DNA of 64,000 bases, from NCBI GenBank assembly GCA_963791575.1, contig CAWBSY010000004.1, positions 1 to 64,000 of the forward strand, written 5' to 3'. The notes under the pieces were generated by a model. It was not told where the DNA came from, searched no databases, and saw only the letters and a program-made list of their open reading frames with translations. Position 1 is the stretch's first letter; each line of letters starts with the position of its first letter. This DNA is from JAOAPG01 sp963791575. Lineage in GTDB: Bacteria; Acidobacteriota; Terriglobia; Terriglobales; Acidobacteriaceae. The position numbers and the translations under genes were made by a program. Shown here in pieces: positions 17,242 through 26,290 of this stretch.

Positions 17242-17924
17242 GCGCCCTCCGGTTTGCTGCGCAAAATATATCCGCGGCCACGAAGAGTGTGGATACGTCG
17301 GTTAAGAGGATCGCTATCCAGTTTCTTCCGCAGCCCTGCCACGTATACCTCTATAACATTGCCAAACTTTTCCCAATTGTAGTCATAGAGATGTTCCAGC
17401 AATTCCGTCTTTGACACCACAGCATCGGGGCGATACATCAAGTATTCGAAAACTCGGTACTCCATTGGCGTCAAAGATATCTGTACTCCGGCGCGTTTAA
17501 CCGTACCCTCGGTTGTATTCAGCTCGATGTCACCTACTACCAGTTTGGCATGGGCCTGGCCATGACTTCTTCGGATGAGTGCTTGCAAACGAGCCGCCAG
17601 TTCATCCAGATCGAAGGGCTTGGCGAGGTAATCGTCGGCACCGGAATTCAGTAGAGTGACGATTGATGCTTTCTCGTCTTTCGCCGTAAGAATCAGCACT
17701 GGAACCTTGAATCCGTCAGCGCGGAAACGTCGCAGTATTTCTTTTCCCGAAATCAGCGGAAGCATGAGATCGAGTACCACAACGTCATAAGGGTTCGAGC
17801 ACGCCATGAAATAGCCATCCTCACCATCGACTGCGATATCAATTGCAAATCCACAGCGCTCGCGAAGGCTATTGGCGATGTTCTCAGCGAGACGACGTTC
17901 ATCTTCAATGACTAATAGACGCAT
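17238..17924 (-). CDS. OmpR/PhoB-family response regulator
   Basis: The 228-residue protein has a receiver domain (1-115) with Asp52 as phospho-acceptor (VVVLDLMLPLISG), Thr in LILTAKDE and Lys in DYLAKPFDLDELAARL. A winged-helix DNA-binding domain (about 130-224) follows, with TPMEYRVFEYLMYRP and the recognition-helix region EVYVAGLRKKLD. Closest in form to QseB/PmrA. It is upstream of, and coupled to, the kinase gene. The PmrA-type box at 17967-17983 lies 43 bases upstream of its ATG, which suggests autoregulation. Confidence 0.92.
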   Translation of the reverse strand: MRLLVIEDERRLAENIANSLRERCGFAIDIAVDGEDGYFMACSNPYDVVVLDLMLPLISGKEILRRFRADGFKVPVLILTAKDEKASIVTLLNSGADDYLAKPFDLDELAARLQALIRRSHGQAHAKLVVGDIELNTTEGTVKRAGVQISLTPMEYRVFEYLMYRPDAVVSKTELLEHLYDYNWEKFGNVIEVYVAGLRKKLDSDPLNRRIHTLRGRGYILRSKPEGA

Positions 17925-17966
17925 AAAAGCTCCCTGCCCGATGTTGTTAACGATCCAATGTCAGAC

Positions 17967-17983
17967 CTTAATGCGACCTTAAC
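17967..17983 (+). promoter_or_regulatory. PmrA-type box (CTTAAT-N5-CTTAAC) in a divergent promoter
   Basis: The half-sites are CTTAAT and CTTAAC, 11 bases apart. The box lies between the response regulator gene (reverse, 43 bases away) and the anchored protein at 18088 (forward, 105 bases away). It could therefore serve autoregulation, the forward gene, or both; its orientation matches the other two boxes, whose targets are forward genes. Confidence 0.55.
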
Positions 17984-18087
17984 GTCCGGCGTCATACGGT
18001 GAGTGCAGACGGTTGGGCCTTTATGCTGTGAAGAGCGGACATTCTCCACGAACAAAACCGGAAGCATTCCTCTAGAATAGTTCTGCC

Positions 18088-19170
18088 ATGCGTACCCGTT
18101 ATGTGGTTCTCGTGTCTGTCTTGGTTGTCCCGCTGCTGTTGCTGGTTTGGCATTTTTGGTCAGCAAGACATGCTTCAGAGCCTGCTGCTTCCGCCAGCGG
18201 CTCGCCGTCCGCAACATTGGATTCGTCATCTGCTACTGGCGGAACACGTACTACTTCCGAATGGGCTCCCACGGCGGTGTACGCGCATAACCTGATGTTG
18301 CGAAAAGGTCCAGACTTCCGTATTTACGTCCGTTGGCTTCGCGGACAAATGGTCCGCACTCGCCGCGACGTTAATCCCTCATTCGACGATCCTGAGTCTT
18401 TTTCTCTCGATGTAAAAACAGGGATTATTCGCGCCAACATCGGAGATATCAGCAACTTTCTCAATGCCAGTGCAGTCGCAAACTCTCCCCTGAAAAACAT
18501 GACGCTTTCTGGCGACGGAGATCAGGTCAAGCTTCGCGGAACTCTGCACAAACTTATTTCACTGCCCGTTGAGCTGATGGGGACTATTTCCGCTGTGCCG
18601 GACAACCGAATCCAACTCCACGTCACAAAACTAAGTGTTCTGAAGATTCCGTTGAAAGGTCTTCTTGGCGGCTTCAACATCACCGTTTCCGACCTCTTTC
18701 ATTCCCAAAATCTCCCCGGCATTCAGGTGTCCGGTAATGACATCTTTTTCGATACACACAAGCTCCTTCCACCGCCGCATATTCAGGGGCAGTTGACAAG
18801 TGTACGGGTTGTGAATCCTGATCTCGAAGAGGTGTACGGGAATGCTCAAGAGGCTGTAACGCGCGTCGAGCAATGGCGTAATTTTTTGCAGCTGCGCGAT
18901 GGCACCATCGACTTTGGGAAGCTCACCATGCACCATGTCGATCTGATCATGATTGATCTTTCAAACGACGCATGGTTCGATCTCGACCTTAATCATTATC
19001 AGGATCAGCTTGTAAATGGCTATACCCGCATGACCCCTCAGGCCGGCCTACAGATCTTCATGCCAGATCTGGACGACCTCCGTCACAAAAATAAAGCGAA
19101 CCAGAGCATCAGTATGGAGTGGCTAAAGAATCGCAATACCGCTCCTCCGCTCGATATTACTTCCAGATAG
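18088..19170 (+). CDS. Membrane-anchored periplasmic protein, unknown function
   Basis: The 360-residue protein has an N-terminal signal anchor (residues 5-24, YVVLVSVLVVPLLLLVWHFW), a Ser/Ala/Thr-rich linker (30-55), and a soluble domain of alternating beta strands with no enzyme motif. The central part (SLDVKTGIIRANIGDISNFLN, then MTLSGDGDQVKLRGTLHK and PVELMGTISAVPDNRIQLHVTKL) resembles LmeA/DUF2993-like lipid- or glycan-binding domains in style. I cannot assign it firmly. The divergent position from the two-component genes, with a response-regulator box between them, makes an envelope role under that system plausible. Confidence 0.7.
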   Translation: MRTRYVVLVSVLVVPLLLLVWHFWSARHASEPAASASGSPSATLDSSSATGGTRTTSEWAPTAVYAHNLMLRKGPDFRIYVRWLRGQMVRTRRDVNPSFDDPESFSLDVKTGIIRANIGDISNFLNASAVANSPLKNMTLSGDGDQVKLRGTLHKLISLPVELMGTISAVPDNRIQLHVTKLSVLKIPLKGLLGGFNITVSDLFHSQNLPGIQVSGNDIFFDTHKLLPPPHIQGQLTSVRVVNPDLEEVYGNAQEAVTRVEQWRNFLQLRDGTIDFGKLTMHHVDLIMIDLSNDAWFDLDLNHYQDQLVNGYTRMTPQAGLQIFMPDLDDLRHKNKANQSISMEWLKNRNTAPPLDITSR

Positions 19171-19356
19171 ATCGCGCTTCAGGTCATCAACAATGTCCGC
19201 GCGGGCAGATAGTTAGGCAAGCAAAGATTCGCTTTCTCGTTTTTGGCTTCCAAACGATTTGCTAAAAATGTTCCTGGCTGAAAAACTGCCATTCTGACAC
19301 ACAGCTTGAGGGGCACTATTCGCATCCAATTTGGCCTATTTGAGGTCAAGCTTCGC

Positions 19357-19946
19357 ATGCGCAGACTAGCCATGGTGGTAACAACCTTTCTCCTGTTCGG
19401 ATGCTCCTCTTTATTTTGTTTGCACAGAAACATGTCGAAGTTGGCGGATTCATCGATTATTTGAGCCTGTCGCAAACAAACACAAATAACTTTGGTTTGG
19501 GCGGCCGCATGGGCTTCCGCGTACATCGCGACGTGATGATTGAGGGGGAGCTAGCCTACGATTACGGCATCAATTTTGACGAAACTTACCGCAATATTGT
19601 GAACGGAAATATAACTGCAATTAAAAATACATCAGTTGGAGTAACTCAAGGGTTATTCGGGCCGAAGCTCCAACCCGAGGGCGGCGGATTTCGGCCATTC
19701 ATCACGCTCAAAAGTGGCTTCGCAGACTTCCGCCTTACCCCCAGCCTTATTCCATATAGCGACCTAGTGAGTTCCATCTCCGGTATTCGTACGTCCAGTT
19801 TGAACTGGGCAATTTATCCAGGAGGCGGAGTGGAGGCGAACTTAGGGCTGGTAGGATTGCGCCTTGAGCTCGGTGATGAGATTTACTTCAACAATGGAGC
19901 ACACAACAACTTGCGAATCACGTTTGGTCCAATTCTCAGGTTCTAA
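19357..19946 (+). CDS. Outer-membrane beta-barrel protein (frameshift after the signal peptide)
   Basis: The start at ATG 19357, nine bases after GAGG, gives MRRLAMVVTTFLLFGCSS, a clear signal peptide. The mature part is in another frame, readable from ATG 19401: AQKHVEVGGFIDYLSL, then LGGRMGFRVHRDVMIEGELAYDY, ending NNLRITFGPILRF. That is a barrel of about 170 residues with alternating hydrophobic strands and a terminal aromatic residue, as in OmpA/OmpX-like proteins. The frames switch within the T-rich stretch near 19420-19436. An indel in the sequence or a mutation would explain this; if the barrel is really translated from 19401 it would lack a proper export signal. Confidence 0.65.
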
Positions 19947-20089
19947 GTTGAGATGGAAGTCGGCGCGCTCAGACGAACGAACCTACGTGTCGCCGCACTT
20001 GGTTAACTGATTCCAATTCAGAGTAGCTACATCCCTTTGCTTCGTCTGCTAAGTAAATCCAGCTAAACCCAACCAGTCATGAAGCACAT

Positions 20090-20461
20090 CTAGAACTCGA
20101 CTCGCAATGTCATCTGGATCTGGCGAGGGCTGCCGATGGTTTTGTTCACTACGCCTAGCCCGGATGGTGGATTGTAGAAAGTATTTGCACCGCTCGATGG
20201 GGTCGGTGGCGTACCTACAACTGGAAATTGATTGTAGAACTGGTTTTGGGATGCAACCAGCACTACAGCAACGGTCGCAAGCGCGTACGCGAGCCAGGTG
20301 CCATTGCCAGCAAGAGCACAAACCAGCGGGATAGTTGCCGCAGGAGTGGTCGTGGGAGCTATCGTGGAAACCGATTGGGCCAATGCCTCCATCGGAGAAA
20401 CGGCATCACGACGCAAACCGTAGTCGATTGTTTCTGAATACTCTTTAACAGTTTCCGCCAT
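20090..20461 (-). pseudogene. Chimera of an amino-acid permease N-terminus and a TonB-receptor C-terminus
   Basis: This 123-residue frame reads as two unrelated proteins. Residues 1-70 (LRRDAVSPMEALAQSVSTIAP, then two membrane helices ending VAVVLVA) match the N-terminus of APC-superfamily permeases. From about residue 71 it becomes NQFYNQFPVVGTPPTPSSG and ends SPRQIQMTLRVEF, the usual last strand of Acidobacteriota TonB-dependent receptors. The junction is near 20240-20250. The simplest reading is a deletion that joined the 5' end of one gene to the 3' end of another, leaving a frame that is open by chance. It is unlikely to be functional. Confidence 0.6.
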
Positions 20462-20642
20462 GCGAGGAAGCCTTCCTCAAAAGCTGTGTTGGGCTGGGAT
20501 TGTACAACATCGCATCACAGGGCAAGCCAGTCGACTTCTCAGCCAGTTTGCTACGCGTACCTAGGTCCACTCGCACAGAAGTTCACATTGATTGACGGAA
20601 ATTGAAAATGCAGCCTACCATTGGGCGTAAAGGAGCCGCCCT

Positions 20643-22748
20643 GTGATTGGTCAGATGCTCGGTCATTGCCGCGTCGTGGCGAAGATTGGGGAAGGAGGAA
20701 TGGGAGTTGTCTATCGCGCGTATGACGAAGTGTTGCATCGCGATGTGGCTTTGAAAGTCGTCAAGAAGGATACGCGTCTGGATACATCGTCAAGCCAGCG
20801 TCTACTCCACGAGGCACGCGCCTCTTCTTCTCTCGCTCATCCCAACATCTGCACGATTCACGAAGTTGGCGAAAATGAGGGCGAGCTCTACATTGTGATG
20901 GAGCTGGTCGAGGGCAAGTCTCTGGCCGCCATGAGTGCCGGTGCGGGGTTGGCGGCAGAATCGGTTCTGCGATATGGCGTTCAGATCGCAAGCGCACTCG
21001 CCCGCGCTCATGATCGCGGCATTGTTCATCGAGACCTGAAGACGGCGAATATTGTCATCACCGCTGACGGGCTGGTAAAAGTCCTCGATTTCGGTTTGGC
21101 CAAGCAGGTAGGTAGCAGCATATTCGAGGGACCTACCCGGTCCTTCGCAACCATAGAGAACACGTCCAGCGTAAGCGGCACTTTGCCGTATATGGCTCCC
21201 GAAATCCTGCGTGGCGAGGCTGCCGACCATCGCACTGATCTATGGGCCCTTGGAGTAGTCCTTTATGAAGCGGCTTCCGGACGTCTGCCGTTCGAAGGAC
21301 GCACCGGCTTCGAGATCAGCTCGGCCATCCTGCGCGAAATTCCGAACCCGCTTGGACCTCCGGTTCCTCCTGGCCTTTGGGCGGTTATTCAACGTTGCCT
21401 GGCCAAGGAGCCGGTGCAACGGTACCAACGCGCGAGTGAAATTCAAGCGGCTCTGGAGGCCGTCCAGTCGGGTGCGATCGTTTCCGCTGATCCTGCCGCC
21501 GACATTAGTCCGCCGCGAACCACGATTTTGCATAGCGTGCAACATGCGCATGTCAAGAAGGGAGACTTCCTTTTATTGGTGGGAACGACAAAGGGGGCAT
21601 TCATCCTTCGCTCGAATGCGCAGCGCAGACGTTGGGAGGTCGGTGGTCCTTATTTCCACGGGCACAATGTTTACGCAATGGCCTATGACGGCCGCGCGGG
21701 CCAGCACCGGATATGGGCTTCGACGCAGAGTTATTGGGGCACGCTACTGCGGTCCAGCGATGATTTTGGCAAGAGCTGGACCAATCCGCAACAGGCTCCC
21801 ATTCGATTTCCTGCCGATGCCGGACTATCGTTGAAGAACATCTGGCAGATAACTCTCGGACGACCCGAAGAACCTAACGTACTTTATTGTGGTGTGGAGC
21901 CGGCCGCGCTTTTCGAAACCCGCGATTCGGGCGCAACCTGGTCGCTAATGCGTGGCCTGTTCGATCATCCGCATCGTCCCCGCTGGATGCCTGGAAATGG
22001 AGGTTTGGCGTTGCACACCATTGTTCTCGATCCCACCGATGATCAGCGCATGTATGTGGCAATCTCATCCGGTGGCGTTTACAGGACCGACGACGGCGGA
22101 AATACCTGGACCGCGCAAAACCAAGGCATTCGCGCCATGTTCATGCCCGACAAGTATCCCGAGTTCGGACAATGCGTCCACAAAATCGCAATGCATCCCG
22201 GTCGTCCCGAGCGCCTCTTCCTGCAAAATCATTGGGGATTGTATCGCTCCGACAACTGTGCCGAAACCTGGACGGACATCGCCAACGGAGTGCCGTCGGA
22301 TTTCGGTTTTGCCGTAGTCATGCACCCAAGAAATCCCGATTGCGTGTATATCGTTCCAGTAGAATCCGATGAGTTTCGTTGCGCATGCGACGGCCGATTG
22401 CGTGTCTATCGAACCCGCAACGCTGGCGCCTCATGGGAGCCGCTCATGCGCGGCTTGCCCCAAAAGCGTGCCTATGAAACTGTCCTGCGGGATGCAATGA
22501 CAGCGGATTCATTCGATCCGGTCGGAATTTACTTCGGTACGCGCAGCGGTCAGCTCTTTGGCTCGCGCGATGAAGGAAGAACATGGCAAAAAATATTTGA
22601 AGGGCTGCCGTCAGTAGTCTGCGTACGGAATGCCGTCGTGGAGGATTCTTCCGCCACTTTGCGACCAACCGCGCCTAGGGCTGCGCACGTGCGTCCAGAT
22701 CAAGCGAAATCTCTGTCGAAAAGCAAGACGCGTCGAACCAAAAGATGA
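20643..22748 (+). CDS. Serine/threonine protein kinase fused to a BNR/sialidase-like propeller
   Basis: The N-terminal Hanks-type kinase (about 8-268) has the glycine loop GEGGMG (17-22), catalytic Lys38, HRD at 129-131, DFG at 149-151 and APE at 185-187, so it should be active. After a linker (270-303) comes a propeller with at least six Asp-box repeats: SSDDFGKSWT, TRDSGATWSL, RTDDGGNTWT, RSDNCAETWT, TRNAGASWEP and SRDEGRTWQK. There is no membrane helix between the halves, so both parts should be cytosolic. GTG 20643 follows AAAGGAG at good distance; ATG 20655 is an alternative. A MoaD/ThiS-like gene follows after three bases, implying co-translation. The substrates are unknown. Confidence 0.9.
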   Translation: MIGQMLGHCRVVAKIGEGGMGVVYRAYDEVLHRDVALKVVKKDTRLDTSSSQRLLHEARASSSLAHPNICTIHEVGENEGELYIVMELVEGKSLAAMSAGAGLAAESVLRYGVQIASALARAHDRGIVHRDLKTANIVITADGLVKVLDFGLAKQVGSSIFEGPTRSFATIENTSSVSGTLPYMAPEILRGEAADHRTDLWALGVVLYEAASGRLPFEGRTGFEISSAILREIPNPLGPPVPPGLWAVIQRCLAKEPVQRYQRASEIQAALEAVQSGAIVSADPAADISPPRTTILHSVQHAHVKKGDFLLLVGTTKGAFILRSNAQRRRWEVGGPYFHGHNVYAMAYDGRAGQHRIWASTQSYWGTLLRSSDDFGKSWTNPQQAPIRFPADAGLSLKNIWQITLGRPEEPNVLYCGVEPAALFETRDSGATWSLMRGLFDHPHRPRWMPGNGGLALHTIVLDPTDDQRMYVAISSGGVYRTDDGGNTWTAQNQGIRAMFMPDKYPEFGQCVHKIAMHPGRPERLFLQNHWGLYRSDNCAETWTDIANGVPSDFGFAVVMHPRNPDCVYIVPVESDEFRCACDGRLRVYRTRNAGASWEPLMRGLPQKRAYETVLRDAMTADSFDPVGIYFGTRSGQLFGSRDEGRTWQKIFEGLPSVVCVRNAVVEDSSATLRPTAPRAAHVRPDQAKSLSKSKTRRTKR

Positions 22749-22751
22749 TCC

Positions 22752-23033
22752 ATGCCAGTGACGTTTCACATCCCGGGTGCTTTGCGCGAATTTACCGCTG
22801 GACACGCGAAAGTCCAGATCGAGCATTCGCCCACAACTTTGGCGGAAGCTTTGTCGGCGCTCTGGACACTCTATCCAGGAGTTCGAGACCGCATCGCAAC
22901 GGAGCAAGGACAAGTGCGGGAACATATCAACATTTTCATCGGAGACGAGAATGTCCGATATACAGGTGGACTTGCGAGCCCCGTCTCTGCCGGATGTGAG
23001 ATTTCGATCGTGCCCGCGGTCAGTGGTGGATAG
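22752..23033 (+). CDS. MoaD/ThiS-family ubiquitin-like protein
   Basis: The 93-residue protein has a beta-grasp pattern (VTFHIPGALREFT, LAEALSALWTLYPGVRDRI, HINIFIGDENVRYTGGL, GCEISIVPAVSGG) and ends in Gly-Gly. That is the C-terminus adenylated and thiocarboxylated in MoaD, ThiS and related sulfur carriers. No moaE, thiG, thiF or moeB-like gene is nearby. It lies three bases after the kinase-BNR gene. The tight coupling suggests a conserved pair; what the carrier donates sulfur to, or whether it is conjugated to proteins, cannot be told here. Confidence 0.85.
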   Translation: MPVTFHIPGALREFTAGHAKVQIEHSPTTLAEALSALWTLYPGVRDRIATEQGQVREHINIFIGDENVRYTGGLASPVSAGCEISIVPAVSGG

Positions 23034-23165
23034 GAAGAATTCTTGTGATGTGCCTCAAGTGAGGCCGAAACTTCTCTGCGCGGATGAACGACACTGAATT
23101 ACTAGCCGCATTAAAAGCGCGACATAACTGCCTAGTCGTCGTATTCTGAATAAGGGAAACATTGA

Positions 23166-24569
23166 GTGAGTTACTTTCTTAGCTTTGTCGCCTTATTCTC
23201 TGTTGCTATCTGCGTCATTTTTCAGTCGACCGCTCCGGCTGCTCGTGAGTCCGCAGCTTCTCATGCGGCCGCACCAACTTTTTACAGGGATGTCCTACCC
23301 ATACTCCAGCAGCATTGCCAAACCTGTCATCGTCCGGGAGAAATCGCGCCCATTCCATTCGTCACCTATGAACAGAGTAGTGCTTGGGCGGACCAGATCG
23401 CCGATGCCGTCCGAGCAAGGAAGATGCCGCCGTGGTTTGCGGACCCGTGTTGCGGACATTTTTCCAACGATCCATCTCTAACTGCTCAAGAGATTGAAAC
23501 TCTTTCGGCATGGGCAAACGCAAAAGCCCCAGGAGGCAATCCCGGTGACACTCCGAAGCCGCGATCCTGGGCACAAGGTTGGAACATCCCGCAACCTGAT
23601 CTTATTTTGAAAATGCCTGAGCCGGTCGCAATCTCGCCGCGCGGCGACGTGGAATATACTTACGAAATTGTGCCCACCGGATTTGCGGAAGACCGCTGGG
23701 TGCAGATGTCGGAAGTGAAGCCATCCAGCTTGCTTCACGTGCATCATGCCGTCATTTACATTCGTCCGCCTGAATCGAAGTGGCTGCGTCAAGCGCCCAT
23801 TGGCGTGCCATTTACTGCTTCTAGTCTCGGAGACGCGCACCTTCAGCATCAAGCGCACTCAACCGACAGTGACATGCTGCTCGTATACGCGCCGGGTAGT
23901 TCGCCTGATCAATGGCCCAGTGGCATGGCGAAGTTTGTTCCCGCGCACTCCGATCTCGTTTTTCAGATGCACTACACCACCAATGGCCACGCTGCAAAAG
24001 ATCAAACCAGCATCGGGATCGTGTTTGCGAAAGGGCCGCCCAAGCAGCGCGTGCTAACTCTTCAGTTGGCCAACGATCATGACGCAATTCCCATTCCGCC
24101 CGGAGCTGAAAATTATCGTGTCGAAGTTCACGGTACCTTGCCTAACGATGCCACGCTGCTTAGTTTTTTCCCGCACATGCATCTGCGGGGAAAGCGCTTC
24201 GAGTACGACATCGTTCATCATGACGAAGACCCTATTCAACAAGACTCAAGCAGGGAAGCTCCCGCTAAACGCGAAACTCTCGAGCCGCTGCTTAAAGTAA
24301 ATTACGATTTCTACTGGCAATTGAGTTATCGTCTAGCGGAGCCGCGCTTCCTGAAGGCGGGAACTGAATTGCGCGCGGTCGCCTGGTACGACAATTCTCG
24401 TAAGAATCCGCACAATCCCGATCCCGACAATCCCGTCCAATGGGGCGATCAAACTTACAACGAAATGATGGTTGGATTCTTTGACGTGGCGGTTCCTGCG
24501 CAAATGGATAAATGGCAGTTCTTCATCCGATCAGGTGAAAAGAAGGTAGGTGAAGGGAAGGGAAGATGA
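23166..24569 (+). CDS. Exported cytochrome c / copper type II monooxygenase-like protein
   Basis: The 467-residue protein starts at GTG 23166 with a signal peptide (SYFLSFVALFSVAICVIF). A heme-binding CQTCH at 51-55 sits in the context YRDVLPILQQHCQTCH, common in cytochrome c domains of Planctomycetes and Acidobacteriota. The C-terminal two thirds resemble the PHM fold of copper type II ascorbate-dependent monooxygenases, with LLHVHHAVIYI, LVFQMHYTTNG and FFPHMHLRGKRFEYD supplying possible copper-binding His and Met residues. A redox role in the periplasm is likely; the substrate is unknown. It stands alone between the MoaD gene and the convergent MocR gene. Confidence 0.75.
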   Translation: MSYFLSFVALFSVAICVIFQSTAPAARESAASHAAAPTFYRDVLPILQQHCQTCHRPGEIAPIPFVTYEQSSAWADQIADAVRARKMPPWFADPCCGHFSNDPSLTAQEIETLSAWANAKAPGGNPGDTPKPRSWAQGWNIPQPDLILKMPEPVAISPRGDVEYTYEIVPTGFAEDRWVQMSEVKPSSLLHVHHAVIYIRPPESKWLRQAPIGVPFTASSLGDAHLQHQAHSTDSDMLLVYAPGSSPDQWPSGMAKFVPAHSDLVFQMHYTTNGHAAKDQTSIGIVFAKGPPKQRVLTLQLANDHDAIPIPPGAENYRVEVHGTLPNDATLLSFFPHMHLRGKRFEYDIVHHDEDPIQQDSSREAPAKRETLEPLLKVNYDFYWQLSYRLAEPRFLKAGTELRAVAWYDNSRKNPHNPDPDNPVQWGDQTYNEMMVGFFDVAVPAQMDKWQFFIRSGEKKVGEGKGR

Positions 24570-24619
24570 TCCCCAATAAGAATGAAATCCGACAACTTCA
24601 CCCTGGCTTCGTTACTGAT

Positions 24620-26113
24620 TCAGCCCGTACCCTGGATGCTCACCCGGAGTTTGTGTACCCCATCATGAATCTGATGTGCATTTGCGCCTCCGTAGCCAAG
24701 AATCAGGCCGCCTCTCTTCGGTGTTTTCAGATAGCAACTGGACAAGGGTATCGCCGAAATGCCTTTCTCGGCAGCGCCTACCGAAACCGCCACATCGTTG
24801 ATGCCTCGCGGAAGCAGTGTTACGAGATGCATTCCCGCTTCGGCGCCAATTACCTCGAGCATATCCCCCATTTCATCTGCGATCGCTTTTACGAGCGCCG
24901 TTCGTCGCTCCATATAGAGCATGCGCATCCGGCGTATATGGCGAGCAAAGTGTCCCTCACGAATGAAATCGGTGAGAACAGCCTGATAGAGAGTCGATGA
25001 AAAGATATCGGCGGCATCGCGAGCGGCGGAAAAAGCAGAAACCAAATCCTTCGGAATAACCATGTACCCCATTCGCAAAGCGGGAAACAGGACTTTGCTG
25101 AATGTCCCGATATAAATAACTCTCGCATCTGTATCCAGGCCTTGCAGCGACGGGATCGGTCGGCTACCAAAACGATACTCACTGTCATAGTCGTCTTCAA
25201 TAATCCATGCGCCGGTGCGCGCTGCCCAATTCAAGAGAAACATACGGCGTGCGGCGCTCATCGTCATGCCAAGTGGATATTGGTGCGACGGCGTAAGGTA
25301 CACAGCGCGCACGTCCCGACCGCGACGGATAATCTCTGCCACATTCAGGCCTTCGTGATCTACTCGAACTGGAATTAATTGAACTCCAGCCATCAAGAAA
25401 GCCTGCCGTGCGCCGGGATAGCCCGGCTCTTCCATACACAGCTGATCTTTAGGATTCAACAAAACCTGTGCTGAGATCTGCAGTGCCTGCTGTGATCCTG
25501 TTGTCACCAGAATTTGTGATGAGTCGCATCGTACTCCGCGAACCGCCCCCAGATATTCCGCTATGGCTTCGCGGAAAGGCGGATATCCCATCGCATCGCT
25601 ATAAGCCATGATGCCCCTTCGCGGCGTTCGAGCATGTTGAGCGATCAGCTTTGACCAAATCCCAATAGGAAAATGATCTAGGGCCGGCAGGCTCACTCGA
25701 AATGCGCCTAGGTTGTCCAACCATGATTGCGGCAGTGCACTCGTCAACGCAGCCGCGCGACGTGACGTTCGCCGAGGGCCCCGCTTCTCCAGAATGTCTT
25801 TGATGTCCTTCCCATTCGCGGCCGTCGGACCCAACGCGTCATCCGGGATCGATCTAGCTACACACGTGCCCGCTCCAACGAACGTTTCGAAGTACCCTTC
25901 GGCGAGCAATTGCTCGTATGCGTTCAAGACCGGAATGCGTGAAATCTTCAGCTCAGTAGCCAACCCTCTGGTTGAAGGCACGCGTTGTCCTGGCCGCATT
26001 CGGCCGTCAATGATCGCCCTTCGGAACCAGTCATACAACTGTCGATACATCGGAGTCTTCGCTCGGTAATCGAGCGCTATCGGTGGAAGGAAGCTGGTGG
26101 AGATGCGTTTCAT
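24620..26113 (-). CDS. MocR/PdxR-family transcriptional regulator (GntR HTH + aminotransferase domain)
   Basis: The 497-residue protein has an N-terminal winged helix (about 18-88; PMYRQLYDWFRRAIIDGRM, then LPSTRGLA-like VPSTRGLATELKISR) and a fold-type I aminotransferase domain (about 125-495). The PLP lysine is Lys340 in YIGTFSKVLFPALRMGY and the Asp is in WIIEDDYDSEYR. Members sense PLP or amino-donor ligands and usually control a divergent gene. Two direct repeats lie 11-47 bases upstream of its ATG. The divergent neighbour encodes an exported DUF1579-like protein rather than PLP synthesis, so the regulated pathway is not the classical pdxST one. Confidence 0.9.
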   Translation of the reverse strand: MKRISTSFLPPIALDYRAKTPMYRQLYDWFRRAIIDGRMRPGQRVPSTRGLATELKISRIPVLNAYEQLLAEGYFETFVGAGTCVARSIPDDALGPTAANGKDIKDILEKRGPRRTSRRAAALTSALPQSWLDNLGAFRVSLPALDHFPIGIWSKLIAQHARTPRRGIMAYSDAMGYPPFREAIAEYLGAVRGVRCDSSQILVTTGSQQALQISAQVLLNPKDQLCMEEPGYPGARQAFLMAGVQLIPVRVDHEGLNVAEIIRRGRDVRAVYLTPSHQYPLGMTMSAARRMFLLNWAARTGAWIIEDDYDSEYRFGSRPIPSLQGLDTDARVIYIGTFSKVLFPALRMGYMVIPKDLVSAFSAARDAADIFSSTLYQAVLTDFIREGHFARHIRRMRMLYMERRTALVKAIADEMGDMLEVIGAEAGMHLVTLLPRGINDVAVSVGAAEKGISAIPLSSCYLKTPKRGGLILGYGGANAHQIHDGVHKLRVSIQGTG

Positions 26114-26123
26114 TTTGGCAGAT

Positions 26124-26160
26124 TAAAAGTGGTTATATCGTAACAGCTAAGAGTGGTTAT
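26124..26160. promoter_or_regulatory. Direct-repeat operator candidate for the MocR regulator
   Basis: TAARAGTGGTTAT occurs at 26124-26136 and 26148-26160, identical except for one purine, with 24-bp periodicity (about two helical turns). Direct repeats of this size upstream of a divergent regulator gene are typical of MocR family binding sites. They would overlap the regulator's own promoter and lie about 130 bases before the DUF1579-like gene start. Confidence 0.6.
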
Positions 26161-26290
26161 TGTGATAGACCACTGCTTCCGGCTAAGTTTCTTGCACGAG
26201 GCCAGTTCGCGCCGGATTTGGCCTGTCCAAGGTGAAAAAAGCCAGGTCACCTCAGCCAGATTAGCGAGACGAATGAAACTAGTACCAACG

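Noticed and set aside
24566..25000. Forward open frame overlapping the stop of the cytochrome gene
   Set aside because: It is antisense to the MocR gene and has no family resemblance.
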